7,834 bases of DNA from NCBI GenBank assembly GCA_021779275.1, contig JAJYAX010000059.1, forward strand, positions 1-7,834, in the 5' to 3' direction. Of this stretch, positions 1-6,201 are shown one piece after another. How positions within the stretch are numbered: the first letter of the stretch is position 1; each line of letters begins with the position of its first letter. A model generated the notes under the pieces. The model worked only from the letters and a program-made list of their open reading frames with translations, was not told where the DNA came from and ran no database searches. The position numbers and the translations under genes were made by a program. Origin of the DNA: Deltaproteobacteria bacterium (GTDB taxonomy: Bacteria > Desulfobacterota > Desulfobulbia > Desulfobulbales > Desulfocapsaceae).

Positions 1-1
1 C

Positions 2-187
2 GGTAATGACCAACTCTTTACGCTCAGCCAGAAGGGTGTGGGGGCACTGTATCTCGGCAATGTGGCCACCCCGTTTTCCATGAAGAACGAGGATAATACT
101 CTCGCGGGACAGGTTCGAAGCACCGGGCTTTTTGTGCAGGAAAACGGGACGGTCGGTACCCTGCAGCAGGTGGATCTTGTCGCCTGA
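2..187 (+). CDS. C-terminal fragment of an unrecognised protein
   Basis: An open frame enters from the left edge and stops at TGA 185-187, leaving 61 visible residues. It begins GNDQLFTLSQKGVGALYLGN and ends in QQVDLVA. The composition is that of a real protein: alternating hydrophobic and polar residues, many Gly, Thr, Val and Gln, no Cys, and no membrane segment. This suggests beta-rich structure, as in surface, appendage or secreted proteins, but I recognise no family. The start and most of the gene lie outside the window. The antisense open frame over the same bases reads as a shadow, being Arg/Pro-rich with no recognisable motif. No U-tract terminator follows; the nearest structured sequence is the hairpin array starting about 110 bp downstream on the same strand. 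Confidence 0.6.
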   Translation, partial: GNDQLFTLSQKGVGALYLGNVATPFSMKNEDNTLAGQVRSTGLFVQENGTVGTLQQVDLVA

Positions 188-296
188 TGTGCCTCCACTG
201 CTTGTCACTCGCTGAACTCTGCAATCTGGATAAGGGATGATGGGTGATCCAGGCGTCACTTTCACGGTTTATTGTTTCTGAGAAAGGTTAAAACTC

Positions 297-400
297 CCGC
301 CTTTAGGCGTATAGCATAAACCGGCTAAAGCCGGTGTCGCTGGACTTTCAGTCCGCGATTTTACACCCACCGACTTATAGTCGGTGGGTGGTTAGTTCAA
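297..400 (+). mobile_element. IS200/IS605-like right end (omegaRNA-like hairpin array), no transposase
   Basis: Four hairpins stand in a row. They are CGCCT/AGGCG (298-309), ACCGGC-TAAA-GCCGGT (320-335), GGACT-TTC-AGTCC (342-354, extended by CGC/GCG at 338-357) and a perfect 12-bp stem with loop TAT at 364-390 (CACCCACCGACT/AGTCGGTGGGTG). The last is followed at once by GTTAGTTCAA, ending at 400. A terminal subterminal hairpin a few bases before a TCAA-type end is the arrangement of IS200/IS605 right ends (TCAA is the right cleavage site in IS608). In TnpB-encoding members this same region is the scaffold of the omegaRNA. No tnpA or tnpB frame precedes it; the 110 bp back to the previous stop codon are too short. 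It is therefore a decayed element, a non-autonomous derivative or a solo end. I could not define a left end. The lack of a U-tract argues against a simple terminator. Confidence 0.55.
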
Positions 401-835
401 ATGTTTCCGGCTTTTTACGGGCGATTTTGTACACTCATATCAGGGAAAGAGAGGACGCTCTTTAGATTATAAGTTCCCTACGCAAAACAACAAACTACGG
501 GCCAACATACCCAAACCTCCAGCCTTTGATCTGCGCAAAGTGGATCGCACATTGCTCCCGGAAGAATATTACAAGATATAAAGGTCTTAAGTCGTTTTTT
601 GACGCGTACTACTCGTTCATTTCAAGGGCAAAAGTCCGTACCGGACTACCCCACTTCCAACCACTTTTAAACGGCGTTGAAATTGAAAAAGTTTCAACTT
701 TTACTCCAACGCTCTTGCACTGGGCTAGGGACAGCGTCGTCAATTTCTTACAGCTTTTCCCAACCTTTTTGATAGCATTCATCGGTATCCATTTGTTTAT
801 CCATTGTGAAATGAGTTGGACGCCAAAACTTCCTC
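401..835. other. Lower-GC stretch without a convincing gene
   Basis: By my count 421-840 is about 43% GC, whereas sampled lines of the neighbouring aminopeptidase gene are roughly 52-70%. Short inverted repeats are present: AAAGAG/CTCTTT (446-463), AGTCCG-TAC-CGGACT (633-647) and GTTGAAA/TTTCAAC (676-698). A plus frame without an ATG is open from 396 to its stop at 579-581, and its last 40 or so residues look protein-like (for example PKPPAFDLRKVDRTLLPEEY), so it may be the remnant of a gene. A longer plus frame (526-903) runs antisense into the transglycosylase gene and has no recognisable motif. The stretch begins directly at the IS200/IS605-like end, so it may be insertion-associated or relic DNA. 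Confidence 0.4.
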
Positions 836-839
836 TCAA
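609..839 (-). CDS. Doubtful small ORF overlapping the transglycosylase stop
   Basis: This 76-codon frame starts at an ATG that overlaps the TGA of the transglycosylase gene in an ATGA arrangement (836-839), which is typical of translational coupling. The product would be basic (many Lys), with no signal peptide, no membrane helix and no motif I know. Its DNA is lower in GC than the genes upstream. Coupling geometry of this kind arises by chance fairly often, and the protein does not resemble any family, so I list it only as a candidate. Confidence 0.2.
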   Translation of the reverse strand: MRGSFGVQLISQWINKWIPMNAIKKVGKSCKKLTTLSLAQCKSVGVKVETFSISTPFKSGWKWGSPVRTFALEMNE

Positions 840-1489
840 TTATAGCTGTATCTCCGGGCATAGCCTTTGTTCTGCTCCAGCAGATAGAGGAAGTAGCCGT
901 TGACCTTGCCGATCAGCTCAAAGGTCTCTGCGTAGGGGGCCGGCAGACCCGAATCCAGATTTTCGGTGTTTTCTCCTGCATTCCAGGCGGAGACGACCAG
1001 TTCCAACCTGCCGCTGAATTTGTAATTATATTTTGAGATAAGATAGCAGGTAAGCAGGATATTGATAGCCGGATCAAAAAGGTCTTCTTCTTGAATGTTC
1101 TTGAGTCTTTCCCTGTCGATATATCGGAGCTGGACGTTGGTCCGGGAGAGTTCCAGCGCCGCCTTTTTACCGGTTGAGGGGAGTATCTGGGCCAGGCCAA
1201 GTGCATTTTTTTCGGAAACCGCTTGCGGATTACAGGCGGATTCGGCAAGGATCAGAGCCCTGATAAAATCGGGACTGACCTTGTGATCGGGACGAAAATA
1301 TGAAATTCCGGAGTAGTAATCGATGAGATTGTCATACCGGGAGACCTTGTCCAGATCACTGGACGGGATGGATACGTGCAGGTATTTTTTGATGGATATC
1401 TTCAGGTTACAAAGTCCGGGCTGCGGAACAAACAAAATAGAAGCCAGGCAGAGAGCCAGGGGCAGTGCGGCATTTTTAAACCAGGGCAT
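836..1489 (-). CDS. Secreted lytic transglycosylase (SLT domain)
   Basis: The enzyme should cleave the MurNAc-GlcNAc bond of peptidoglycan in the periplasm, releasing 1,6-anhydroMurNAc products. The 217-residue protein starts with a short Lys-bearing segment and a hydrophobic stretch (about residues 7-22), a signal peptide; C27 follows GL, which is a poor lipobox, so a soluble exported form is more likely than a lipoprotein. The SLT fold is clear. The catalytic Glu is E83 in the ES pair of LILAESACNPQAVS. GLAQILPST (98-106) matches the family's GLMQ-P-T motif, LFDP..NI lies at 137-144, SAWNAGE at 167-173 stands for the usual AYNAG, and PYAETF is at 185-190. It is short, a bare catalytic domain without LysM or other wall-binding modules. 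Its ATG shares one base with the upstream aminopeptidase stop (TGATG, 1487-1491), so the two genes are probably translated together. Confidence 0.88.
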   Translation of the reverse strand: MPWFKNAALPLALCLASILFVPQPGLCNLKISIKKYLHVSIPSSDLDKVSRYDNLIDYYSGISYFRPDHKVSPDFIRALILAESACNPQAVSEKNALGLAQILPSTGKKAALELSRTNVQLRYIDRERLKNIQEEDLFDPAINILLTCYLISKYNYKFSGRLELVVSAWNAGENTENLDSGLPAPYAETFELIGKVNGYFLYLLEQNKGYARRYSYN

Positions 1490-2799
1490 CAGCGTGTCTC
1501 GCCGGGCAGATGTTCCCGGGAAAGGAAGTGCCGGATTGCCTGATAGAGGAGGAGAGGGTCCTGACTGCCCGTCGTCTCACGTATGGAGTGCATGGCCAGG
1601 CTTGGCGCACCGACATCGACTGTTCGGACCCCCAGTCGGGCCGCGATCAGCGGACCGATGGTGCTGCCGCAGGCCATATCGTTTCTCATGACGAATTCCT
1701 GCGTCTGTACGCCGGCCTCTTTTGCCAATAGTTGAAAAAAGGCCTTGCTGATGCTGTTGGTCGCATAGCGCTGATTGGCGTTCATCTTGATAACGGGGCC
1801 GTGGTTTAGCAGTATGTGGTGAGAAGGATCTGATTTGTCGGTGAAATTGGGATGGACGCCGTGGGCATTATCCATGGAGATGAAGAAGGATCTGCTGAGA
1901 CATATCTGCCGGGACTGAACATCCGGGATAAGGCGTTCGAAGGCGGCAAGGGGCAGGGAGCCGAGGGCGCCTGTCGCCGAGGTGGAGCCGGTCTCTTCAT
2001 GGTTGTTGCAGATAAACATACGATTGCCGTTACCATCGGCCTCAAGCATGGCGCGCATCCCGACAAAGCAGCTGAGAAGATTATCCAGACGGCCGGCATT
2101 GATGAACTCGTCTTTATAGCCGATAAGACAGGGAGGTTGGGTGTCATAACAAAACATATCGAAACCAAGAATTTCCGTGGCCTCTATGGCCGGACGTTCC
2201 CTGGATACCTGTTCCATGAGGATGGCCGTGAAATCCGGAAAGGTGTCGGCTGCGACCTGTGAGAGAAGCGGCGTGAGATGCTGTTGGGCGTTTATCGGGT
2301 GGTTTTTGTTTGCCTCCCGGTCAAAATGAATGGCCAGGCTGGGAATGATAAGCAGGGGGCGCTGAAGATCAAGAAGAAGTGTCTGCAGGGAATTGTCGCC
2401 CATTCGGCAGCAGACCCTGCCGGCCACCGAGAGAGCCCTGTCGAACCATGGATTCAACAGGGCGCCGCCATAGACCTCCACACCTACTTGATGAAAGCCC
2501 TGGCCGGTGATGTCGGGGCGGGGTTTGATCTGCAGGCAGGGACTGTCGCTATGGGCGCCAAGAAGCCTGAATCCTTTCTTTACATAGTCGGTGGAACCGA
2601 TGGAAAAGGCGATCAGGGCGCCATCCTCCCGTATGACAAAATATGAGTTGCCTTCGGTAAGCGTCCAGGCCTCCTGTTCCTGCAGCTGATGAAACCCGTG
2701 TTTTACAAAGCGGCCTGCCATGGTGGCAACCGCATGAAACGGGGTGGGGGAAGAGGTCAGAAAAGTAAAAAAATCTTCATTGAAGGCCTGTGCATTCAT
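1489..2799 (-). CDS. apeB: M18 family zinc aminopeptidase
   Basis: This is a cytoplasmic metallo-aminopeptidase of family M18 (aspartyl aminopeptidase type), which removes N-terminal residues, often acidic ones, from peptides; family members form large tetrahedral dodecamers. The 436-residue length is normal. The N-terminus carries the hallmark SPTPFHAV (17-24). The expected metal ligands are all present: H83 in GAHSDSP, D239 in RLDN, E269 next to the general base E268 in HEETGS, D310 in SMDNAHGVHP and H404 in AMHSIRE. The family segments LNPWFDR (115-121) and MRNDMACGSTIGP (371-383) are also intact, so the enzyme should be active. There is no signal peptide. The start is supported by the position of SPTPFHAV, but the leader upstream of the ATG is pyrimidine-rich with no evident Shine-Dalgarno site. 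Substrate preference cannot be read from the sequence. Confidence 0.95.
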   Translation of the reverse strand: MNAQAFNEDFFTFLTSSPTPFHAVATMAGRFVKHGFHQLQEQEAWTLTEGNSYFVIREDGALIAFSIGSTDYVKKGFRLLGAHSDSPCLQIKPRPDITGQGFHQVGVEVYGGALLNPWFDRALSVAGRVCCRMGDNSLQTLLLDLQRPLLIIPSLAIHFDREANKNHPINAQQHLTPLLSQVAADTFPDFTAILMEQVSRERPAIEATEILGFDMFCYDTQPPCLIGYKDEFINAGRLDNLLSCFVGMRAMLEADGNGNRMFICNNHEETGSTSATGALGSLPLAAFERLIPDVQSRQICLSRSFFISMDNAHGVHPNFTDKSDPSHHILLNHGPVIKMNANQRYATNSISKAFFQLLAKEAGVQTQEFVMRNDMACGSTIGPLIAARLGVRTVDVGAPSLAMHSIRETTGSQDPLLLYQAIRHFLSREHLPGETR

Positions 2800-2866
2800 G
2801 GTGGTTATTTAAACAGATAGGGTGAAAGAAGAAAAGAGATGGAAAGGAGAAAACGGGGGCTCAGCA

Positions 2867-3652
2867 TCAGGCAACGGAATTCATAGCCTGATATGTTTGT
2901 ATCATCATTTGCCGGCTATTGCCAGGAGAGAGTAGGCTGGATGCGATGGATGCGACCGCAGGCATATTCGATGGAGATGAGGAGGAGGTGGTGGAGATGC
3001 CCTTCTTCTGACTTGATACTATTTCTGAATCGGCGGGCGGGGTGTGCGCATTTGCCTTTTCCCTCTGGATGGACTGGAGTTCCTGCATGGCCTGCATTTC
3101 TTTGGCCGATGCGGCCGAGGCGATCTGCAGGTCGGCGGAAGATGGATCGGCAGGGGCTAGAGCTGCCCTCTTTATAACTTCCATCTTTTGAATGGTGGCC
3201 TCCGGGGTGCTCTCGGCGGAGATATTTATCGGCACCTCACCGCCTATTGCGTATTTCACGCCATCAGGCCCGGCCTGATAGGTGAAAGAGGCACTCCCGG
3301 CTGCGTACTGTCCGGCAACGGCAAGATGAGCCTGTTCATGGGCCCTGACATGGGCATCGCGATTTTTTAGCTGTTGAATGAGCTCAAGGTCCTGTGCCTG
3401 CTGTGCGCGGTCTTTCGGTGTTTCCGTTCCCTGGGGAACTGCCGAGGCTCCTACGGCAGTTTTTTTTGCATCAGTCGAGTTTTGGGCAGACAGTTCTCTT
3501 CCTTGGCCGGAGAGGGTAACCGTGTCCGGCTGCTGACCGGTATTTTCGGCCGGACGCAGGCCTCCTCCGGCATCGGTTTCTGAAGAATCCTTTCCGGATG
3601 CAGGAAACGGCTGAGTAGCCGGGAAGCCGTATGTTGAAGGAATGCTGATCAT
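2867..3652 (-). CDS. SprA-related putative metalloprotease (HExxH)
   Basis: The 261-residue protein matches what I know of the SprA-related / 'putative metalloprotease CJM1_0395' family, whose biological role is not established. The conserved core runs from about residue 88 to 190. RDAHVRAHEQAHLAVAG contains a zincin-type HEQAH (105-109), with another His at 101. It is followed by FTYQAGPDGVKYAIGGEVPI with the conserved GGE (137-139), then an Ala-rich helical part with PEATIQKM. The first 80 residues and the region after 200 are Ser/Thr/Gln/Pro-rich and probably disordered. No signal peptide or membrane helix is seen, so location is unclear. The start is well supported: GGCGGAG lies five bases before the ATG (complement of 3658-3664). 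It sits 67 bp upstream of apeB on the same strand, suggesting co-transcription. Protease activity is inferred from the motif only. Confidence 0.8.
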   Translation of the reverse strand: MISIPSTYGFPATQPFPASGKDSSETDAGGGLRPAENTGQQPDTVTLSGQGRELSAQNSTDAKKTAVGASAVPQGTETPKDRAQQAQDLELIQQLKNRDAHVRAHEQAHLAVAGQYAAGSASFTYQAGPDGVKYAIGGEVPINISAESTPEATIQKMEVIKRAALAPADPSSADLQIASAASAKEMQAMQELQSIQREKANAHTPPADSEIVSSQKKGISTTSSSSPSNMPAVASIASSLLSPGNSRQMMIQTYQAMNSVA

Positions 3653-3702
3653 TTCAACTCCGCCTTTGTTTCATGTATCAATTGCGCTTGCTGGTACTGT
3701 AG

Positions 3703-3732
3703 GGCATGAATCGAAAAAAATCAATTCATGCC
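3703..3732. repeat. 9-bp inverted repeat between two minus-strand genes
   Basis: GGCATGAAT (3703-3711) pairs perfectly with ATTCATGCC (3724-3732) around a 12-base loop holding a run of seven A on the plus strand. It lies in the 151-bp gap between the AIM24-type gene and the SprA-related gene. The heptamer GTACTGT occurs on both sides (3694-3700 and 3748-3754). It could be an operator, an mRNA-stabilising hairpin or a weak attenuator. It lacks a U-tract after the stem on either strand, so it is not a standard intrinsic terminator. Confidence 0.4.
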
Positions 3733-3803
3733 TAAGATCAAAATCAGTACTGTGTCGGCTGCGTTGCAGAAAAGCAACAGGTACCAGGCCCCTGCGCCGG
3801 GAC

Positions 3804-4811
3804 TTATCGCTCGAATAAATTTCCCAACCCGCCCAGAACCGATCCTTCTCCTTTGGTTGAAAAACCTGCATTGTTCTGGGGCGCAGCCTGGTGAATTCTT
3901 CCGGCAAGGCGTGAAAAGGGCAGGGATTGCAGCCAGACATGACCGGGACCACGGACTGTGGCAAAGAAGAAGCCCTCCCCTCCGAAGATTGCCGATTTAA
4001 TCCCCCCGACGAATTCAATGTCAAAATCGACGGTCTGGGTCAAGGCTACCAGGCATCCGGTGTCGACCTTCATGGATTCACCTGCCTGTAATTCTTTCTG
4101 AACGATGGTTCCACCGGCATGGACAAAAACAAGGCCGTCACCTTCCAGCTTCTGCATAATGAATCCCTCACCACCAAAAAGGGCTGTGCCGATTTTTTTC
4201 TGAAACTCTACTCCAATGGCGACACCTTTTGCAGCACAGAGGAAGGCCTCCTTTTGACAGATTAGTTTCCCGCTATAATCTTTCAGGTCCAACGGGATTA
4301 TCTTCCCCGGGTAGGGCGCGGCAAAGGCCACCTTCCCTTTTCCCTGCCCTTTAAAGGTGAAGACCGTGGTGAAAAGGCTTTCTCCGGTAATCAATCGTTT
4401 CCCGGCGCCAAGCATCTTGTCAAGAAAACTTCCCGTTTCGGAGGCATGGCTGCCGTCACCGAAGATGGTTTCCATGTGGATGAAGTCCGACATATACATC
4501 ATCGATCCGGCCTCGGCCACGGCGCTCTCGTTGGGATCGAGTTCGACCTCGACAAATTGCATCTCCGTACCAAAAATCTCGAAATCGATTTCATGCGCCT
4601 GGATCCCAGAGGAGCTGGGGAGCGGCTGTGGTGATACTCCTGGAGCCTGGTTCAATTCGGGAACTTGAGAGATGGGCAGCCAGTTCTGGAACCCTTCTCT
4701 CCAGACAAGGGTGTCCTGAGTATAAACACCGCCTGCAAGCAGTTGCTGTATGTGGCTCTGTGGAAAAGGTCCCTGCTGTTGTCCATTGACCGCTACGTAC
4801 CAGGTATTCAT
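3804..4811 (-). CDS. GYF_2 domain + AIM24 (TIGR00266) family protein
   Basis: The 335-residue protein has two recognisable parts. Residues 3-53 form a GYF_2 domain, with WYVAVNGQQQGPF at the front, LVWREGFQNW in the middle and a closing ISQVPEL; such domains are thought to bind proline-rich or other peptide partners. A Pro/Ser/Gln linker (about 54-70) leads to the AIM24/DUF124 beta-sandwich domain (about 71-295), the bacterial family TIGR00266, shown by EAGSMMYMSD (100-109), the Gly-rich GEGF repeats at 214-217 and 278-281, and HAGGTIVQKEL. Mitochondrial AIM24 is linked to inner-membrane organisation; the bacterial role is unknown. No signal peptide or membrane helix is visible. The gene lies 47 bp downstream of the membrane-protein gene on the same strand, whose Pro-rich linker would be a plausible GYF partner (inference). 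The ribosome site is weak (GAGAAA) and can pair into a hairpin. Confidence 0.88.
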   Translation of the reverse strand: MNTWYVAVNGQQQGPFPQSHIQQLLAGGVYTQDTLVWREGFQNWLPISQVPELNQAPGVSPQPLPSSSGIQAHEIDFEIFGTEMQFVEVELDPNESAVAEAGSMMYMSDFIHMETIFGDGSHASETGSFLDKMLGAGKRLITGESLFTTVFTFKGQGKGKVAFAAPYPGKIIPLDLKDYSGKLICQKEAFLCAAKGVAIGVEFQKKIGTALFGGEGFIMQKLEGDGLVFVHAGGTIVQKELQAGESMKVDTGCLVALTQTVDFDIEFVGGIKSAIFGGEGFFFATVRGPGHVWLQSLPFSRLAGRIHQAAPQNNAGFSTKGEGSVLGGLGNLFER

Positions 4812-4816
4812 AGTAA

Positions 4817-4844
4817 TTTCTCAGAGTTTTGGTTTATTGAGAAA
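4817..4844 (-). promoter_or_regulatory. Hairpin that could mask the ribosome site of the AIM24-type gene
   Basis: TTTCTCA (4817-4823) and TGAGAAA (4838-4844) form a perfect 7-bp stem with a 14-base loop immediately upstream of the ATG at 4811. In the minus-strand mRNA the downstream arm is TGAGAAA, the only purine-rich candidate ribosome site. Pairing would block it. A translational control role is inferred; the stem is AT-rich and modest. Confidence 0.3.
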
Positions 4845-4858
4845 AAGGTGCTTTCGCT

Positions 4859-5872
4859 CTATTGATATTTTTCCTTCAATTCATAGAGCTTATCAAGATA
4901 TCTTTCCTTGAACCGTAATTGATTGCCACTGCCTTCAATATCTGCTATCAGAGAATCCACTGCCTGTTTGATCTGTATCCCCTCTCTATTGTTTGATTGC
5001 CGGTTTGCCGTGTCAATAAGGAGGATTGCATAATAGGTGACGGTCATTCGTGTTGCCGGGTCGCGTCTGAACAGGTAGAGCCGTCCCCCCATGGTATTCA
5101 GAAAAAAGCCGGCATAACTATAGAGGGCGTCCGGAGGAATGCGTAATGAAAGACTTTTTTGCAGGCCATCTGGGGTCTCGGCAAGGGAATAATAATCGGC
5201 AAGCATATCTTCCAAAGAAGGCTTTTCGTGCTCCAGGACGGCCTTTAAAAAAATAATATTGTTTTTGCCTAAGACCCTGAAAAAATGAGCGGTGTTTTTT
5301 ACGACCGTGAGCAGATCATCCGTCTCTCGCGTGATCACAGGCGGATTGTCCAGGACCTTTTGGATGAGCTCCCTGAAGTAGACATTGCTTGGTTTCTCAA
5401 GGTGAAAGGCCTGCACATAGGGCTGCGCATCCAGATGCGTATAAAAGGCGTTAATCTTGTCAACCGGCTGCCCGGGGGATCCCTCGCTCCCGGAGGGTGC
5501 GGCTGCCTGTTGAGTCGTTTCGGAGGTGGGCGCTACGGGTTGTTCCCCTCCTGTCGCGGGCACCGCGCGGTTCATGTCTTCAGATGCTGCCGGCTGTGTG
5601 GCCGTTATCACCGGGGCCTGCCCGTTTTTGGGCGTGTCCTTCGGATTGAAGACGTGTCGAAGTAGATCGACATCATCGGATAATGCCCGGGTAATTTTCC
5701 CCCAGATACCAGTCTGATTATCCCGGGTAGCGTTGCTGTCCTTTTCCTGATTTGCGGTAAGAAAAAAGAGGATGCCGATAACGACTATGACCAGGATCGG
5801 GATGAAAAGAAGATTTGATGGTCGCTTTTTGTTTCGGGGAGGTTGATATGTCTTTTGTTTATCCTGTTTCAT
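4859..5872 (-). CDS. Single-pass inner-membrane protein of unknown function
   Basis: I recognise no family in this 337-residue protein. Its plan is clear. A basic N-terminus (residues 1-19, seven Lys or Arg) precedes one strong hydrophobic segment (20-39, LLFIPILVIVVIGILFFLTA), predicting a cytoplasmic N-terminus and a periplasmic body. Residues about 80-137 are a low-complexity Pro/Ala/Gln/Ser/Thr linker. Residues 138-337 look like a helical globular domain with several aromatic stretches, such as NAFYTHLD, AHFFRVLGKNN and YSYAGFFLNTMGGRLYLFRRD, and a charged C-terminal helix ending in LKEKYQ. It has no Cys. The gene is first in the minus-strand cluster, 94 bp or less from a good promoter (5938-5966), but no clear Shine-Dalgarno site precedes the ATG. 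A role as a membrane-anchored scaffold or wall-associated protein is a guess from the architecture. Confidence 0.85.
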   Translation of the reverse strand: MKQDKQKTYQPPRNKKRPSNLLFIPILVIVVIGILFFLTANQEKDSNATRDNQTGIWGKITRALSDDVDLLRHVFNPKDTPKNGQAPVITATQPAASEDMNRAVPATGGEQPVAPTSETTQQAAAPSGSEGSPGQPVDKINAFYTHLDAQPYVQAFHLEKPSNVYFRELIQKVLDNPPVITRETDDLLTVVKNTAHFFRVLGKNNIIFLKAVLEHEKPSLEDMLADYYSLAETPDGLQKSLSLRIPPDALYSYAGFFLNTMGGRLYLFRRDPATRMTVTYYAILLIDTANRQSNNREGIQIKQAVDSLIADIEGSGNQLRFKERYLDKLYELKEKYQ

Positions 5873-5937
5873 TGGCGGGTGGGTACACGGTAGAAATAAC
5901 GATGGACTAAGGTGTAAGGAACACTTCTTTTTCGGAA

Positions 5938-5966
5938 AATATACCGCATAGTCCTGGTAATGTCAC
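5938..5966 (-). promoter_or_regulatory. Sigma70-type promoter of the minus-strand cluster
   Basis: On the minus strand GTGACA (complement of 5961-5966) and TATATT (complement of 5938-5943) each match the consensus at five of six bases, with an ideal 17-base spacer. Transcription would start near 5931 and give a leader of about 60 bases before the ATG at 5872. It is the best promoter I see for the five co-directional genes below it. Confidence 0.6.
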
Positions 5967-6086
5967 GCAGGTTTTGGGGGAGAAATCCGGGTGAAAAACA
6001 AAACATAGCGAAGTTGAGCCGCATATTGTATGGTAGCACCAACGTATTGAATTGTAATTTGTTCTGCTAAGATGCCGGTTTTATAC

Positions 6087-6115
6087 TTGACTCAATATCT
6101 TTAAGGAGCTATTTT
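6087..6115 (+). promoter_or_regulatory. Candidate sigma70-type promoter of ppaC
   Basis: TTGACT (6087-6092, five of six to consensus) is followed after 17 bases by TATTTT (6110-6115, four of six). The predicted start near 6122 gives a leader of about 93 bases. A weaker alternative lies downstream: TTGATA (6128-6133), 18 bases, TATGTA (6152-6157). Confidence 0.5.
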
Positions 6116-6201
6116 ATCTGGTCAAATTTGATACTAAATTAGAACGTTAAGTATGTATAAGGGGATGTCCTTTCAGGCGGATTTTAATTATTATTTTGTA
6201 T

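Noticed and set aside
226..252. CTGGAT/ATCCAG inverted repeat considered as the left end of the IS200/IS605-like element
   Set aside because: A 6-bp stem with a 15-base loop is easily found by chance, and no cleavage-site sequence could be tied to it.
298..390. CRISPR array or classical terminator at the hairpin run
   Set aside because: The four hairpins differ in sequence and spacing, so there is no direct repeat-spacer pattern, and no T-run follows the last stem.
526..903. A 125-codon plus-strand frame with a hydrophobic middle part
   Set aside because: It runs antisense into the 3' end of the well-supported transglycosylase gene, has no ribosome site or motif, and its composition looks random.
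1852..2262. A 136-codon plus-strand frame inside apeB
   Set aside because: It is the antisense shadow of a gene whose full set of M18 motifs is intact; high GC produces long opposite-strand frames here.
2278..2646. A 122-codon plus-strand frame inside apeB
   Set aside because: Same reason: it is antisense to conserved M18 sequence and shows no motif of its own.
5285..5665. A 126-codon plus-strand frame rich in Gly, Arg and Cys
   Set aside because: It lies opposite the Pro/Ala-rich linker of the membrane protein, which forces such a composition on the complementary strand.
836..5872. The minus-strand cluster as a defence or toxin system
   Set aside because: The five genes are an aminopeptidase, a wall hydrolase, a putative protease, an AIM24 protein and a membrane protein; none carries a nuclease, NTPase or known immunity domain, and the transglycosylase has a normal housekeeping-type architecture.
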